44,291 bases of DNA from Sphingomonadaceae bacterium. GTDB taxonomy: Bacteria > Pseudomonadota > Alphaproteobacteria > Sphingomonadales > Sphingomonadaceae. The notes beneath the pieces are model-generated. The model was not told the DNA's origin. It did no database searches and was given only the letters and a program-made list of their open reading frames with translations. The DNA lies in the NCBI GenBank assembly GCA_021741065.1, contig JAIOYN010000005.1:1-44291 (forward strand), in the 5' to 3' direction. Position numbers and translations under genes: made by a program. Positions 25,049 through 35,314 of this stretch are shown here, in pieces. Position 1 is the stretch's first letter, and every line of letters begins with the position of its first letter.

Positions 25049-25975
25049 ATGTCTGCAATTATTGCTTCAGCCGTCAAGGAACTGCGTGAGCTTTCCGGCG
25101 CTGGCATGATGGACGCCAAAAAGGCGCTTGAAGAAACCAATGGTGACATCGAAGCCGCCGTTGATTTGCTGCGTGCCAAGGGCCTTGCAACCGCTGCCAA
25201 GAAATCCAGCCGCACCGCGGCTGAAGGTCTTGTCGGTGTTGCTGTTGAAGGCACCAAGGGTACGGCCATTGAAGTCAACAGCCAGACGGACTTCGTCGCC
25301 AAGAACGAACAGTTTCAAGAATTCGTGGCTGCCGTTAGCCAAGTTGCCCTTGGTTTGGCTGCGAACGAAGCCGAAGCCGTTTTGGCCGCGCCTTATGGCG
25401 GTGGTGAAACGGTACAGGAGCGTCTGACCAACAATATCGCAACCATCGGTGAAAATCAGGTTATCCGCCGCGTGAAGTCGCTTTCGGTCAGCAATGGCCG
25501 TGTGGTTTCTTATGTGCACAACGCTGCGGCACCCGGCATGGGCGGCATTGGCGTTCTGGTGGCACTTGAAAGCGAAGCGGACGCCGCAACGCTGGACGGC
25601 CTTGGTAAGCAATTGGCGATGCACATTGCAGCGGCATTCCCGCTGTCGCTGGATGAAACCGGCTTGGATGCCGAAACGCTTGAGCGTGAGCGCGGCATTG
25701 CCCGTGAAAAGGCATCGGAAAGCGGCAAGCCTGCCGATATCGTCGAGAAGATGGTTGAAGGCGCAGTAAAGAAGTTCGCCAAGGAAAATGCATTGTTGAG
25801 CCAGCCATTTGTGATGGACGGTAAGACACCCATTTCCGACGTTGTGGCAGCTGCTGGTAAAGAAGCTGGCAAGCCCATCGTGCTGAAGGACTATGTGCGC
25901 TTCCAGCTGGGTGAAGGCATTGGAAAGGAAGTGTCCGACTTTGCGGCTGAAGTCGCTGCAGCGGTTGGCGCATAG
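25049..25975 (+). CDS. tsf: Translation elongation factor Ts
   Basis: A 308-residue EF-Ts. The N-terminal UBA-like domain has [21 protein letters not shown] (residues 9-29), and the EF-Tu-contact [10 protein letters not shown] is near residue 80. EF-Ts exchanges GDP for GTP on EF-Tu. The ATG at 25049 is preceded by AAAGGA; the frame is open upstream through the palindromic repeat, but that extension is repeat-derived and is rejected. Gene order after rpsB is standard. Confidence 0.96.
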   Translation: MSAIIASAVKELRELSGAGMMDAKKALEETNGDIEAAVDLLRAKGLATAAKKSSRTAAEGLVGVAVEGTKGTAIEVNSQTDFVAKNEQFQEFVAAVSQVALGLAANEAEAVLAAPYGGGETVQERLTNNIATIGENQVIRRVKSLSVSNGRVVSYVHNAAAPGMGGIGVLVALESEADAATLDGLGKQLAMHIAAAFPLSLDETGLDAETLERERGIAREKASESGKPADIVEKMVEGAVKKFAKENALLSQPFVMDGKTPISDVVAAAGKEAGKPIVLKDYVRFQLGEGIGKEVSDFAAEVAAAVGA

Positions 25976-25987
25976 GAACAAAAGCGT

Positions 25988-26023
25988 CGCTCGCATCTCG
26001 ACCAAGCCTGATGCGAGCGGAGT
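25988..26023 (+). terminator. Hairpin after tsf, probable terminator
   Basis: CGCTCGCATC (25988-25997) pairs perfectly with GATGCGAGCG (26010-26019) around a 12-base loop, followed by GAGTTT. The T-run is short, so termination may be partial. Confidence 0.55.
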
Positions 26024-26056
26024 TTATGTGCCGCTATTAAATTACGGCATAAGCAC

Positions 26057-26085
26057 TTGGCGATGTGGCGCGCGGCTTCTATAGC
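26057..26085 (+). promoter_or_regulatory. Probable pyrH promoter
   Basis: TTGGCG (26057-26062) and TATAGC (26080-26085) are 17 bases apart, each matching four of six consensus positions. It lies after the tsf hairpin and 35 bases before the pyrH start, so pyrH-frr can be transcribed independently of rpsB-tsf. Confidence 0.5.
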
Positions 26086-26119
26086 TGGGCGCCATTATCG
26101 TATCGGGGTGAGGGACATT

Positions 26120-26845
26120 ATGGGCGCGCACGGTTATCGTCGCATTCTGCTGAAATTATCAGGCGAAGTGCTTATGGGCGACCAAGCCTATGGCATTGAC
26201 CCAGACACGGTCGCGCGCGTCGCCGAAGAGGTAAAGGCGGCGCAGGATACTGGACTGCAACTGTGCCTGGTCATCGGCGGGGGTAATATCTTCCGTGGGA
26301 TGTCGGGCGCGGCCAAGGGCATGGATCGCGCGCAGGCGGACTATATGGGCATGCTCGCCACCGTGATGAACGCGCTTGCGATGCAAAATGCACTGGAACA
26401 GCTTGGCGTACCGACTCGCGTACAATCCGCGATTGAGATGGACAAAGTCTGCGAACCGGTCATTCGCCGACGTGCGGAACGGCATTTGGAAAAGGGACGC
26501 ATCGTCATTTTCGCGGCGGGTGTTGGTGCACCATTCTTCACAACCGATAGCGGCGCTGCGTTGCGCGCGGCGGAAATGCAGTGCGACGCCTTGTTTAAAG
26601 GGACGTCGGTCGATGGTGTTTATGACGCGGATCCCAAAAAAGTTCCAACAGCAAAGCGTTATGAAACATTAAGTTATGATCGTGTCTTGGCAGATAATCT
26701 GAAGGTTATGGATGCCAGCGCGGTATCTTTGTGCCGTGATAACAACATTCCCATCGTGGTCTTCTCTATCCGCGAGCAGGGCAATATTCTGAAAGTGCTC
26801 GACGGAAGCGGCACTTCAACTGTGGTAACAAGCGAAGGAAGTTAA
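26120..26845 (+). CDS. pyrH: UMP kinase
   Basis: A 241-residue hexameric nucleoside monophosphate kinase of the amino acid kinase fold. It phosphorylates UMP to UDP with ATP and is usually GTP-activated and UTP-inhibited. Seen: [15 protein letters not shown] at the N-terminus, [12 protein letters not shown] near residue 50-60, [17 protein letters not shown] near 135-150, and [15 protein letters not shown] near 160-175. The ATG at 26120 has GTGAGGGA ahead of it. Three bases separate it from frr. Confidence 0.96.
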   Translation: MGAHGYRRILLKLSGEVLMGDQAYGIDPDTVARVAEEVKAAQDTGLQLCLVIGGGNIFRGMSGAAKGMDRAQADYMGMLATVMNALAMQNALEQLGVPTRVQSAIEMDKVCEPVIRRRAERHLEKGRIVIFAAGVGAPFFTTDSGAALRAAEMQCDALFKGTSVDGVYDADPKKVPTAKRYETLSYDRVLADNLKVMDASAVSLCRDNNIPIVVFSIREQGNILKVLDGSGTSTVVTSEGS

Positions 26846-26848
26846 TCC

Positions 26849-27406
26849 ATGCCGCAATATGATAAATCCGATGTAGAGCGCCGTATGAAGGGCGCAGTCG
26901 ACTCATTCAAAAGCGACCTTTCGGGACTGCGGACGGGCCGCGCCAATGTGACCTTGCTCGATCCCGTCGTGGTGGAAGTATATGGATCGCACATGCCATT
27001 GAGCCAAGTTGCGACGGTCAGCGCGCCTGAGCCTCGTCTGCTGTCTGTTCAGGTGTGGGATCGGTCAAATGTGACACCGGTGGAAAAGGCGATTCGTTCG
27101 GCTGGCTTGGGCCTTAACCCGATTACCGATGGTCAAACGCTGCGTCTACCAATCCCCGATCTTACCGAAGAACGCCGCAAAGAACTCGCAAAGCTGGCGG
27201 GCCAATATGCGGAAAAGGCAAAGATTGCGATCCGCAACGTCCGCCGCGATGCCAATGACGGGCTAAAGACGGATGAAAACAAGAAGGAAATCAGCGAAGA
27301 TGACCGTAAAAGGTTGGAAACTGAAGTCCAGAAAATGACCGATGACATGATCAAGGCAGTCGATGATGCGGCCGCGCATAAGGAAAAGGAAATTCTGAGC
27401 CAGTGA
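26849..27406 (+). CDS. frr: Ribosome recycling factor
   Basis: A 185-residue protein, exactly the family length. It splits post-termination ribosomes together with EF-G. Motifs: [24 protein letters not shown] (residues about 23-46) and [37 protein letters not shown] (positions about 100-136), the tRNA-mimic three-helix bundle. It follows pyrH by three bases, so the two form one unit. The 3' end is rich in Lys and Glu as usual. Confidence 0.97.
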   Translation: MPQYDKSDVERRMKGAVDSFKSDLSGLRTGRANVTLLDPVVVEVYGSHMPLSQVATVSAPEPRLLSVQVWDRSNVTPVEKAIRSAGLGLNPITDGQTLRLPIPDLTEERRKELAKLAGQYAEKAKIAIRNVRRDANDGLKTDENKKEISEDDRKRLETEVQKMTDDMIKAVDDAAAHKEKEILSQ

Positions 27407-27446
27407 TTTTGGCTAACCCTTTACACTCATCGGGTTTTGGTAGCTG

Positions 27447-28163
27447 ATGGCTGTCGCTGACGCTCAAGAGCGCATTGCCGCCGGAACCGGCAAAATGCCG
27501 CGCCATGTCGCGATTATCATGGATGGCAATGGCCGCTGGGCGAAAAAGCGCATGTTGCCGCGGGCTATGGGGCATAAGCGGGGTGTAGAGACCGTACGGA
27601 ATATTGTCCGTGCGGCGGGTGAACTTGGGCTGGAAACGTTAAGCCTTTACGCCTTCTCCAGCGAGAATTGGAAACGGCCGGAGGATGAGATCAGCGATCT
27701 AATGGGCCTGATGCGCGATTTTATCAAATCTGACCTTGATGAATTTGCTTCTAATGATGTGCGGCTTAAAATTATTGGGAATTATAAGGCATTGGCGCCA
27801 GATATTGTCGAAATGCTCGATGAGTCTATCGCGCGGACGTCGCAGAATAGCCGCACGACATTGGCGGTTGCGCTGAATTATGGATCACAAGACGAGATGG
27901 TCCGTGCGGCCCGTGCTGCCGCTGCCCAGGGCGAAATTAATGCGGCGAGCATTGAGGCCAATCTTGATACGGCCGACTTACCGCCGTTGGATTTGCTTAT
28001 CCGGACATCGGGCGAACAACGGCTGTCCAATTTCATGCTGTGGCAAGCGGCATATGCTGAATTCTGGTTTACCGAAACCTTATGGCCGGATTTCAACAAG
28101 GATGAGCTTGCTGCCGCCCTCAACGAATTTGCGCGGCGTGAACGGCGCTATGGTGGTCGATGA
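27447..28163 (+). CDS. uppS: Isoprenyl transferase (undecaprenyl diphosphate synthase)
   Basis: A 238-residue cis-prenyltransferase. It adds isopentenyl diphosphate units to farnesyl diphosphate to give the C55 carrier for peptidoglycan and other envelope glycans. The catalytic Asp is D26 in MDGNGRWAKK; HKRGVETVR, LYAFSSENWKRP, RTSGEQRLSNFMLWQAAYAE and the C-terminal RRERRYGGR are all typical. It begins 40 bases after frr and overlaps cdsA by four bases (ATGA). Confidence 0.96.
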   Translation: MAVADAQERIAAGTGKMPRHVAIIMDGNGRWAKKRMLPRAMGHKRGVETVRNIVRAAGELGLETLSLYAFSSENWKRPEDEISDLMGLMRDFIKSDLDEFASNDVRLKIIGNYKALAPDIVEMLDESIARTSQNSRTTLAVALNYGSQDEMVRAARAAAAQGEINAASIEANLDTADLPPLDLLIRTSGEQRLSNFMLWQAAYAEFWFTETLWPDFNKDELAAALNEFARRERRYGGR

Positions 28164-28897
28164 ACGATAAAGTCGCGTCGCTGCTAAAGCCCCGTTCAGA
28201 CTTGGGCATACGAACTGTGTCGAGCGTTGTTATGATGTCGGTTGCGATAGTTGCAATCTGGCTGGGCGGATTTACCTTTATCGCCCTGGTTGTCGCGATA
28301 GGCCTTGGGGTTTTTTTTGAGTTTACCAAATTGGTACTTGGTTTTGCGCAAAGTCGGCAGGCGCAAATATTTTGGCTATTGGGCGGCCTGACCTATGTCG
28401 GCCTGGCCTGTTTCACTTTGATGCTATTCAGCGCGCCTTTCTTTGGCATGACGCCTGCAATCCTATTGATCGCCGGGGTAATTGGCACCGACGTCGGCGC
28501 CTATTTTGCCGGGCGCAGCATCGGCGGAGCCAAGATCGCGCCACGGATTAGCCCATCGAAAACTTGGTCGGGGCTATTCGGCGGCATGATTGGTGCGGGC
28601 CTTATGATGGTTTTAATTCAAGCAGGCATCTTCGCCTTCAGGGGCGGTGAAGCTGGTGATGGCGATGTCTATCTGGCCTATGGCTGGCTCCGCCTGATGC
28701 TTACGGGGGCCGCGCTTGCGGTCGTCGCGCAACTGGGCGATTTCTTCGAAAGCTGGATGAAACGGCGGGCAGGGGTAAAAGACTCCGGCCGATTGATACC
28801 TGGCCATGGCGGGTTATTCGACCGGACGGATGGCCTGATCGCTGTCGCTTTTGCCGCCGGTGTCGTCACGCTGTTTCAAAGTGTGGCGGGAAGCTGA
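28160..28897 (+). CDS. cdsA: Phosphatidate cytidylyltransferase
   Basis: A 245-residue polytopic inner-membrane enzyme that makes CDP-diacylglycerol from phosphatidate and CTP, the precursor of all phospholipids. The C-terminal signature MKRRAGVKDSGRLIPGHGG followed by LFDRTDG (about residues 198-224) is complete, including the metal-binding Asp pair. About seven hydrophobic segments are seen. It overlaps uppS by four bases, and only four bases separate it from dxr. Confidence 0.95.
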   Translation: MNDKVASLLKPRSDLGIRTVSSVVMMSVAIVAIWLGGFTFIALVVAIGLGVFFEFTKLVLGFAQSRQAQIFWLLGGLTYVGLACFTLMLFSAPFFGMTPAILLIAGVIGTDVGAYFAGRSIGGAKIAPRISPSKTWSGLFGGMIGAGLMMVLIQAGIFAFRGGEAGDGDVYLAYGWLRLMLTGAALAVVAQLGDFFESWMKRRAGVKDSGRLIPGHGGLFDRTDGLIAVAFAAGVVTLFQSVAGS

Positions 28898-28901
28898 TCC
28901 T

Positions 28902-30068
28902 GTGACCCGCAGCGTTTCCATCTTTGGCGCAACAGGTTCGGTCGGGTTGTCGACACTGGATCTCATTCGCCAGCATCGCAGCAAATATCGCGTTGTGGCG
29001 CTAACGGCGAACGGCAATGCCGCTGCCATAGCCCAGTTGGCGCGCGAATTTGATGCCGAATTGGCAGTCGTTGCGAATGAAACGGCCTATGCCGACCTCA
29101 AGGACGCATTGGCAGGGTCGGGTATAGAAGCCGCAGCTGGTGCAGACGCGCTTGTGGAGGCCGCCAGGCGCAATGCCGATTGGACAATGGCATCTATCGT
29201 CGGCTGTGCTGGATTACCCTCTACAATGGCTGCAATCGAGGCTGGTAAGACCGTCGCTTTGGCCAACAAGGAGGCCTTGGTTTCCGCAGGCGCATTGATG
29301 ATGGCTGCGGTGCGCCGGTCGGGGGCAACGCTTTTGCCCGTCGACAGCGAACATAATGCGATATTCCAGTGCCTATCGGGCGGAAAAATTGACCACGTAC
29401 GCAAGATCACCCTGACCGCAAGCGGCGGGCCGTTTCGTTCTTTCTCGCTAGAGGAGATGCGCGGTGTGACGCCGGCGCAAGCCGTGGCGCATCCCAATTG
29501 GGACATGGGCGCAAAGATAAGCATCGATTCCGCGACCATGATGAACAAGGGCCTTGAGCTGATTGAGGCCTATCATTTGTTTCCTGTGGGCTTGGATAAA
29601 ATCGATATCCTGGTGCACCCGCAATCCGTCATTCATTCGATGGTCGAATATGTCGATTGTTCGACTTTGGCGCAGCTTGGATCGCCAGATATGCGCATTC
29701 CCATTGCCAGCGCGCTGGCATGGCCGGAGCGCATAATGACGACCAGCAAGCCTTTGGATTTAGCGACCATTGGGCAGTTGACGTTTGAGCAGCCGGACAT
29801 CATGCGGTTCCCGGCGTTGCGGCTAGCCCGCGCGGCGATTGCTGAGGGCGGTGCAAAGCCAGCCATTTTGAACGCTGCCAATGAAATTGCCGTGGCAGCA
29901 TTTTTGGCCGGCCAAATTACGTTCTTGGAAATTGCGGCGCTGGTCGAGGCGACGTTGACGGCATATGTGCCAGAGTCCCCTGCAAATCTGGAAGATTTGT
30001 TCAGCATTGATGCAGACGCGCGGCAATATACCCGTGCCGAATTGGAGAAATTGACGCGTGGCTTCTGA
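28902..30068 (+). CDS. dxr: 1-deoxy-D-xylulose-5-phosphate reductoisomerase
   Basis: A 388-residue enzyme of the MEP isoprenoid pathway: NADPH-dependent conversion of DXP to MEP. The NADPH-binding SIFGATGSVG is at residues 5-14, NKEALVSAG near 123, the metal-site PVDSEHNAIFQ near 147-157 and SGGPFRSF near 180. The start is a GTG at 28902, after GGGAAG and four bases past the cdsA stop; the frame is open upstream within cdsA but those residues are not DXR. It supplies precursors for the adjacent uppS product. Confidence 0.95.
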   Translation: MTRSVSIFGATGSVGLSTLDLIRQHRSKYRVVALTANGNAAAIAQLAREFDAELAVVANETAYADLKDALAGSGIEAAAGADALVEAARRNADWTMASIVGCAGLPSTMAAIEAGKTVALANKEALVSAGALMMAAVRRSGATLLPVDSEHNAIFQCLSGGKIDHVRKITLTASGGPFRSFSLEEMRGVTPAQAVAHPNWDMGAKISIDSATMMNKGLELIEAYHLFPVGLDKIDILVHPQSVIHSMVEYVDCSTLAQLGSPDMRIPIASALAWPERIMTTSKPLDLATIGQLTFEQPDIMRFPALRLARAAIAEGGAKPAILNAANEIAVAAFLAGQITFLEIAALVEATLTAYVPESPANLEDLFSIDADARQYTRAELEKLTRGF

Positions 30069-31179
30069 ATCACCCCATATCCTTTTGACGTTAGTCGCGT
30101 TCTTGGTGCTGATCGGGTCGCTTGTCGTCGTACATGAACTTGGTCATTATGCCGTGGGCCGTTGGTTCGGTGTGAAGGCCGAGAAATTCTCCATTGGCTT
30201 TGGCCCACAAATCTGGGGCAGGGTCGACAAACGGGGTACCTTGTGGCGCATTGGCCTGCTGCCTTTGGGCGGCTTCGTCCAATTTGCAGGCGACATGAAC
30301 CCTGCGAGCCAAGCCGACGAAAGCTGGAAGCAGCTGCCAGAAGAGGAACGCAACCAGACGTTCCAGTCCAAAACCTTGTGGCAACGTGCGTTGATTGTTT
30401 TTGCCGGACCCGCGGTGAATTTCATCTTGGCGATCTTGATCGCGATGGGTTTCTTGTTGGCATTTGGTAAATCGGTGACGCCGCCCGTGGTGGATGTTGT
30501 GCAGCCCAATAGCCCAGCCGCGGTGGCTGGGTTGCAGGTTGGTGACCGTATCCTGACATTGAATGACCGGACCGTCGAAACCTTCGACGCGATGGCGAAC
30601 GAAGTCATCATGATTCCTGGCGAAATAATCGTCATGGAGATCGAACGCGACGGCACGCGCCTGTCAAAGGAAGCGACGGTCGCTGCGGTTATTGAAGTTG
30701 ATCGGTTCGGCAATGAATATCGTATTGGTCGCCTTGGCGTTGGGGCCAGCAAAATGGAAGTCCGCGAAGTCGGCCTTCTAGAAGCACCATGGGCTGCGGT
30801 TCTGCAAACGGGCAATATTTTACGCCAACAAGTCATCGGCCTTGGCCAGATTATTTCCGGCCGTCGGCCAATTTCCGAACTCGGCGGTCCTTTGAAAATC
30901 GCAAAAGTATCTGGCGAGGCTATGAGCCTTGGCATTTTGACATTCATCAGCCTTGCGGCGTTAATCTCAATTAATTTGGGGTTCATCAATCTCCTGCCAA
31001 TCCCGATGCTCGATGGTGGGCATTTGTTGCTCTACGCGATTGAAGCAGTGCGTCGGCGTCCAGCCACGCCAGTCGTGCAGGAGTGGGCTTTTCGTGCAGG
31101 ATTTGCGATGCTGGCGGCATTCATGATCATGGTCACATTCAATGACCTTGCGTCTTTCGGTCTTTTCGAAAGCGGTTAA
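30058..31179 (+). CDS. rseP: RIP metalloprotease RseP (site-2 protease)
   Basis: A 373-residue intramembrane zinc protease. The active-site HELGH is at residues 26-30 in the first membrane segment; a PDZ domain spans about 135-205 (NSPAAVAGLQVGDRILTLNDR), and the last metal ligand Asp319 lies in PIPMLDGGH. It cleaves membrane-bound anti-sigma factors and signal-peptide remnants in envelope stress control. The GTG start overlaps the dxr stop by 11 bases, so translation is coupled. Only one PDZ domain is evident, whereas E. coli RseP has two. Confidence 0.94.
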   Translation: MASESPHILLTLVAFLVLIGSLVVVHELGHYAVGRWFGVKAEKFSIGFGPQIWGRVDKRGTLWRIGLLPLGGFVQFAGDMNPASQADESWKQLPEEERNQTFQSKTLWQRALIVFAGPAVNFILAILIAMGFLLAFGKSVTPPVVDVVQPNSPAAVAGLQVGDRILTLNDRTVETFDAMANEVIMIPGEIIVMEIERDGTRLSKEATVAAVIEVDRFGNEYRIGRLGVGASKMEVREVGLLEAPWAAVLQTGNILRQQVIGLGQIISGRRPISELGGPLKIAKVSGEAMSLGILTFISLAALISINLGFINLLPIPMLDGGHLLLYAIEAVRRRPATPVVQEWAFRAGFAMLAAFMIMVTFNDLASFGLFESG

Positions 31180-31279
31180 GGGCATTGCATACTTGATTGC
31201 GCGCTCTGCATCGGGCAGGGACGCAGAACTATTTTAGCGGCAATAGGCCAACGCCCGGTGGGGGCGGACATCAGATCGG

Positions 31280-33955
31280 ATGACAATGATAAGTAGACCT
31301 TGCGGCAACTTCAAAAGCTTTGGCCTATATTTGATGGGCTCGACGGCACTTGCCGCGACGGGCACTATGGCGCCCGCTTTTGCGCAGACCGCGCCCGCGG
31401 CACCCGCTGCCCAACCTGAGGTGGGTGCAGCCGTTGAAACCATTCAATCTATCACTGTAGCCGGGACGCAACGACTCGAAGCCGATACTGTTCGATCATA
31501 TATCCGCTTGCGCACGGGGCAGCCATGGACGCAGGTCGCGGCTGACCAAGCGTTGAAGGACCTGTATGCGACCGAATTGTTCGCGGATGTTGCTGTCCGC
31601 AATAACGCCGGTGCAGTTGTTATTGAGGTGCGCGAAAACCCGGTGGTGAACCGCATCATTCTTGAGGGCAATAAGCGCATCAAGAATGACAAAATTGAAC
31701 CAGAAATCAAACTTGCACCGCGCCAGATTTATTCGCGATCCAAAGTGCGCGCTGATGTCGCGCGCATTGTTGAACTCTACAAGCGCCAAGGGCGTTTTGC
31801 CGCGGTCGTTGAGCCTAAATTGGTTCAGCTCGACCAAAACCGCGTAGACATTGTTTTCGAAATTACCGAAGGACCCAAGTCCAAGGTTCAGCAGATCAAC
31901 ATCATCGGCAACGACAAGTTTTCCGATGGCCAGCTGCGCGGCGAAATGGTCACGAAGCAAGCCCGTTTTTACAAATTCTTCAGTTCCGGCACCAGCTATG
32001 ATCCGGACCGCTTAGCGTTCGACCAGCAAAAACTGCGTCAATTCTACCTGACACAAGGCTATGCCGATTTCCGTGTGGTTTCCGCAGTCGCCGAACTGAC
32101 TCCTGATAAGCAGGACTTCATCATTACTTATGTGGTGGAAGAAGGTGACAGGTACAAATTTGGCGACGTCAAGGTTGAGAGCCAAATTCGCGATTTTGAT
32201 TCAGAGCGGCTGACGACGACTTTGCGCATGAAAAAAGGCGACTGGTATGACGCCAAAATGGTGGAAGATACCGTTGAAAGCCTCTCGGAAACCGCAGGTC
32301 TTTTTGGTTATGCCTTTGCCGATGTAAACCCTGATTTCCAGCGGGACAAAGATACGCTGACGATGGGTATCACGTTCAACGTTGCGGAATCCCCGCGTGT
32401 GTTTGTGGAACGAGTCGACATTAACGGTAACACGTTGACTCAAGACAAGGTGGTGCGCCGCGAATTCCGCCTGAACGAAGGCGATGCATTTAACAGCATT
32501 CAGGTAAAGCGGACAGCGGAGCGTATTAAGTCGCTGGGATATTTTCAAGAAGATCTCGAAGTTGAACAGGAGCAAGGCAGCGGCCCAGATCGCATCATCC
32601 TGAGCACCAATGTGGAAGAAAAAGCGACAGGCGAATTGTCCTTGTCGGCTGGATTTTCATCGATCGAAAACTTCATATTCCAAGGTTCTATCAAGCAGCG
32701 AAATTTCCGCGGTTTGGGGCAAGAGCTGCGGACGAATATTTCTTATTCGTCTTATACCAAATCAGCAGAAATTGGCTTTACCGAGCCCTATTTGTTTGAT
32801 CGTTCCATCGCAATTTCGGGCGACATTTTTCGTCGTGATTTAAACAGCTTCAACTTCTTCAACAACCAACGCAATACGACCTATGAGCAAGCCACAACTG
32901 GTATACAGGTGCGCGTTGGGGTGCCCGTTAACGAGTATGTTTATTTTCAGGCGCGCTATGGGTTGAGCCAAGATGATATCTCGCTTGATGCGAATACCTT
33001 CTTCTCCGATCCCGATGGTTTAGGCCCACTTCCAGCGTCGTGTGATCCAATCATTGCGGGGCGTTTTCTGTGCGATGCACTCGGTAAGCGTGTAACGTCC
33101 TCCATCGGTTACACGTTACTGTATGATGATCGCGACAACCGCATCCGTCCAACGCGGGGCCAAAGCTTCGGTATAAGCCAAGATTTTGCTGGGCTTGGCG
33201 GTGACGTAAAATACGTAAAAACGCGCATTAACGCTGACAAATTTTGGAAGCCATTCGGTAATTTCGTTTTCGGATTGTCGATGGAAGGCGGGTATATCCA
33301 TTCGTTGGAAGACCGCGGTTTGACCTCGCAGGGTATTGACGATGTTCGGCTGACCGACCGTTTCTATCTTGGTGAGCCGCAAATGCGCGGTTTCGACATT
33401 CGCGGCATCGGCCCAAGGGTGCAGCGCGTGTTCTTCGAAAGTCAGATTGTAAACGGGGTGGCCGTGAATGCGCCGCTGACGGATCGTAACCAGATCCAAG
33501 ACGATGCTATTGGCGGCCGTTTCTATTATCTTGGCCGCGCCGAACTTCAAATTCCGCTGGGCAGTGGCGCCCGAGAGCTAGGCTTACGTCCTTCCATGTT
33601 CGTCGATGTAGGTTCTGTGTTTGATGTGACACGACCTATTTTGCAGACGGTGCAACAGCGTGAAATTCTGTCCAACGGCACGCAAGGCGCGCCACTATAT
33701 TATTTCGTAGATGCCGCCGGTACGCTTCAAACATCCACCACGGCTAATAATGCCGATGGCTCGCCCCGCGTCGCCGCGCTGCGTTTCGAAGAACGCTTTT
33801 TCGGCGACAGCTGGAAGCCTCGCTTGTCGGTTGGCTTTGGTGTCAACTGGAATTCACCCTTTGGTCCGTTCCGGATCGATATTGCCCGCGCCTTGCTCAA
33901 GCAGGAGGGTGACGACACCAAATTGTTTACATTCAACGTAGGAACGCAATTCTAA
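31280..33955 (+). CDS. bamA: Outer membrane protein assembly factor BamA
   Basis: An 891-residue Omp85 protein. A signal peptide ends at AFAQ (residue 36), then a Pro/Ala linker, five POTRA domains (about residues 53-455) and a 16-strand barrel; the lid-loop motif is seen as YLGEPQMRGFDIRG, and the last residue is Phe (FNVGTQF). It is the essential core of the BAM machine that inserts outer-membrane barrels. It is longer than E. coli BamA (810), with extra sequence in barrel loops. A second ATG lies two codons after the first and could be the start. It abuts ompH (TAATG). Confidence 0.95.
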   Translation: MTMISRPCGNFKSFGLYLMGSTALAATGTMAPAFAQTAPAAPAAQPEVGAAVETIQSITVAGTQRLEADTVRSYIRLRTGQPWTQVAADQALKDLYATELFADVAVRNNAGAVVIEVRENPVVNRIILEGNKRIKNDKIEPEIKLAPRQIYSRSKVRADVARIVELYKRQGRFAAVVEPKLVQLDQNRVDIVFEITEGPKSKVQQINIIGNDKFSDGQLRGEMVTKQARFYKFFSSGTSYDPDRLAFDQQKLRQFYLTQGYADFRVVSAVAELTPDKQDFIITYVVEEGDRYKFGDVKVESQIRDFDSERLTTTLRMKKGDWYDAKMVEDTVESLSETAGLFGYAFADVNPDFQRDKDTLTMGITFNVAESPRVFVERVDINGNTLTQDKVVRREFRLNEGDAFNSIQVKRTAERIKSLGYFQEDLEVEQEQGSGPDRIILSTNVEEKATGELSLSAGFSSIENFIFQGSIKQRNFRGLGQELRTNISYSSYTKSAEIGFTEPYLFDRSIAISGDIFRRDLNSFNFFNNQRNTTYEQATTGIQVRVGVPVNEYVYFQARYGLSQDDISLDANTFFSDPDGLGPLPASCDPIIAGRFLCDALGKRVTSSIGYTLLYDDRDNRIRPTRGQSFGISQDFAGLGGDVKYVKTRINADKFWKPFGNFVFGLSMEGGYIHSLEDRGLTSQGIDDVRLTDRFYLGEPQMRGFDIRGIGPRVQRVFFESQIVNGVAVNAPLTDRNQIQDDAIGGRFYYLGRAELQIPLGSGARELGLRPSMFVDVGSVFDVTRPILQTVQQREILSNGTQGAPLYYFVDAAGTLQTSTTANNADGSPRVAALRFEERFFGDSWKPRLSVGFGVNWNSPFGPFRIDIARALLKQEGDDTKLFTFNVGTQF

Positions 33956-34650
33956 TGAAAATTCGCAAAAACATTCTCGCCGCAGCCTTTTTGTCAGTAG
34001 CTGCCATTTCGGTGCCAGCGTCTGCCCAAGTTGCAGGTATCGCAACCTCTGACACGGCTGTTGCAATCACCCGTTCAAAGGCGCTTGGCGCCGCCTACCT
34101 GCAAATCGGCACACAATATGCCAGCATGGCGCAGCAATTGCAGGCCAAACGCGTAGAGATCAACAATCTGAATGCGCAGCTTGATATCAACAAGGACAAG
34201 GAGCTGACGCAGGCCGAATTGGACGTCGCTATTAAGGCGAACAGCCCTTTGCTGAAGCAGCTCGACGCAAAACAGATGGAAATGAACACACTTCAGGATC
34301 CTATCGTGCTTGCACAACTCTATGCCGTGGAGCAGATTGCGTTGAAATATGACGCTGCACAGCAAGCGGTCATTACCGCCAAGAAAATAAGTGTCATCCT
34401 TACGCCGGACGCGTTTGTATGGGCGCCAGAAGCGGTTGATGTAACCGCTGCGATTACAGCTGAATTGGACAAGGTTGTTCCTTCTGTGTCGATCACTCCA
34501 CCCGCTGGCTGGCGTCCATCGCGCCAGATTGGCGCTTTGTATCAGCAGATTCAGCAGCTGATTAACGCAGCAACGCAGCAAGCCCAAGCAGCGGCTGCTG
34601 CGCAGGCACGTCCTGCTGCAGCCCCAGCAGCGCAGCCTGAAAGCCGCTAG
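33955..34650 (+). CDS. OmpH/Skp family periplasmic chaperone
   Basis: A 231-residue exported protein. The signal peptide ends near SASAQ (about residue 24). The central region is a long helical, Gln/Lys-rich segment ([20 protein letters not shown]) as in Skp, which binds unfolded outer-membrane proteins in the periplasm. The C-terminus is an Ala/Gln tail unlike E. coli Skp (161 residues). The ATG overlaps the bamA stop by one base, so the chaperone and the assembly machine are made together. Confidence 0.82.
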   Translation: MKIRKNILAAAFLSVAAISVPASAQVAGIATSDTAVAITRSKALGAAYLQIGTQYASMAQQLQAKRVEINNLNAQLDINKDKELTQAELDVAIKANSPLLKQLDAKQMEMNTLQDPIVLAQLYAVEQIALKYDAAQQAVITAKKISVILTPDAFVWAPEAVDVTAAITAELDKVVPSVSITPPAGWRPSRQIGALYQQIQQLINAATQQAQAAAAAQARPAAAPAAQPESR

Positions 34651-34655
34651 ACTTT

Positions 34656-35117
34656 ATGTCCGGGGGCGATTTCAGCAACTATGATGTGCGCCGGGTCATG
34701 GCGGTGCTTCCGCACCGCTACCCCATGCTTCTGGTCGACCGCGTAGAAGAGCTTGTCGTTGACGAGCGCATATGCGCTGTCAAGGCCGTGACCATTAATG
34801 AAGGGTTTTTTCAGGGGCACTTCCCTGGACGGCCCATCATGCCAGGCGTCTTGATTGTTGAGGCGCTGGCCCAAGCGGCTGGGGTGTTGGCGATGGAAAG
34901 CCTTGGGCTGATTGGATCGGGCAAGCTTGTGTATTTTATGTCGATCGACAATGCCAAGTTCCGTGCGCCAGTGGAGCCGGGATGCCTGATGCATTTGCAT
35001 GTTGAATTTGTGCAGAAACGTGCCCGCGTTTGCAAATTTGCCGGACGCGCTATGGTTGGTGACCAAATCGCTGCTGAGGCCGAATTTATGGCGATGATTG
35101 CCGAGCCACCTGCTTGA
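34656..35117 (+). CDS. fabZ: 3-hydroxyacyl-ACP dehydratase FabZ
   Basis: A 153-residue hotdog-fold dehydratase of type II fatty acid synthesis. The catalytic His55 and Glu69 lie in [20 protein letters not shown]. It begins six bases after ompH. In most Gram-negative bacteria the order here is skp-lpxD-fabZ-lpxA-lpxB; in this window the three lipid A genes are missing and rpmE follows. Confidence 0.95.
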   Translation: MSGGDFSNYDVRRVMAVLPHRYPMLLVDRVEELVVDERICAVKAVTINEGFFQGHFPGRPIMPGVLIVEALAQAAGVLAMESLGLIGSGKLVYFMSIDNAKFRAPVEPGCLMHLHVEFVQKRARVCKFAGRAMVGDQIAAEAEFMAMIAEPPA

Positions 35118-35205
35118 TCAATAGCCTCGTCATCGCGAACGAGTTTCGGGATAATGGCCTGCAAGGCAGCATTGAAAGCAACCAAGCACAAAGCTCATAA
35201 TCCCA

Positions 35206-35230
35206 AGCAACATGATATTTCCATGTTGCT
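35206..35230 (+). terminator. Hairpin between fabZ and rpmE
   Basis: AGCAACATG (35206-35214) pairs perfectly with CATGTTGCT (35222-35230), loop of seven bases. No T-run follows. It could end the bamA-fabZ message or belong to the leader of rpmE. Confidence 0.4.
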
Positions 35231-35314
35231 ATCGCGCCCGCTCCCCGCTATGCGCGGCGCTTCCGAATTTAGGGTTACCGGTCGGAAACCGGCAACTGAA
35301 CAAAGGATTTATGT

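Noticed and set aside
25067-26005. Long open frame antisense to tsf (312 codons)
   Set aside because: Shadow of EF-Ts; Cys- and His-rich composition typical of an antisense frame.
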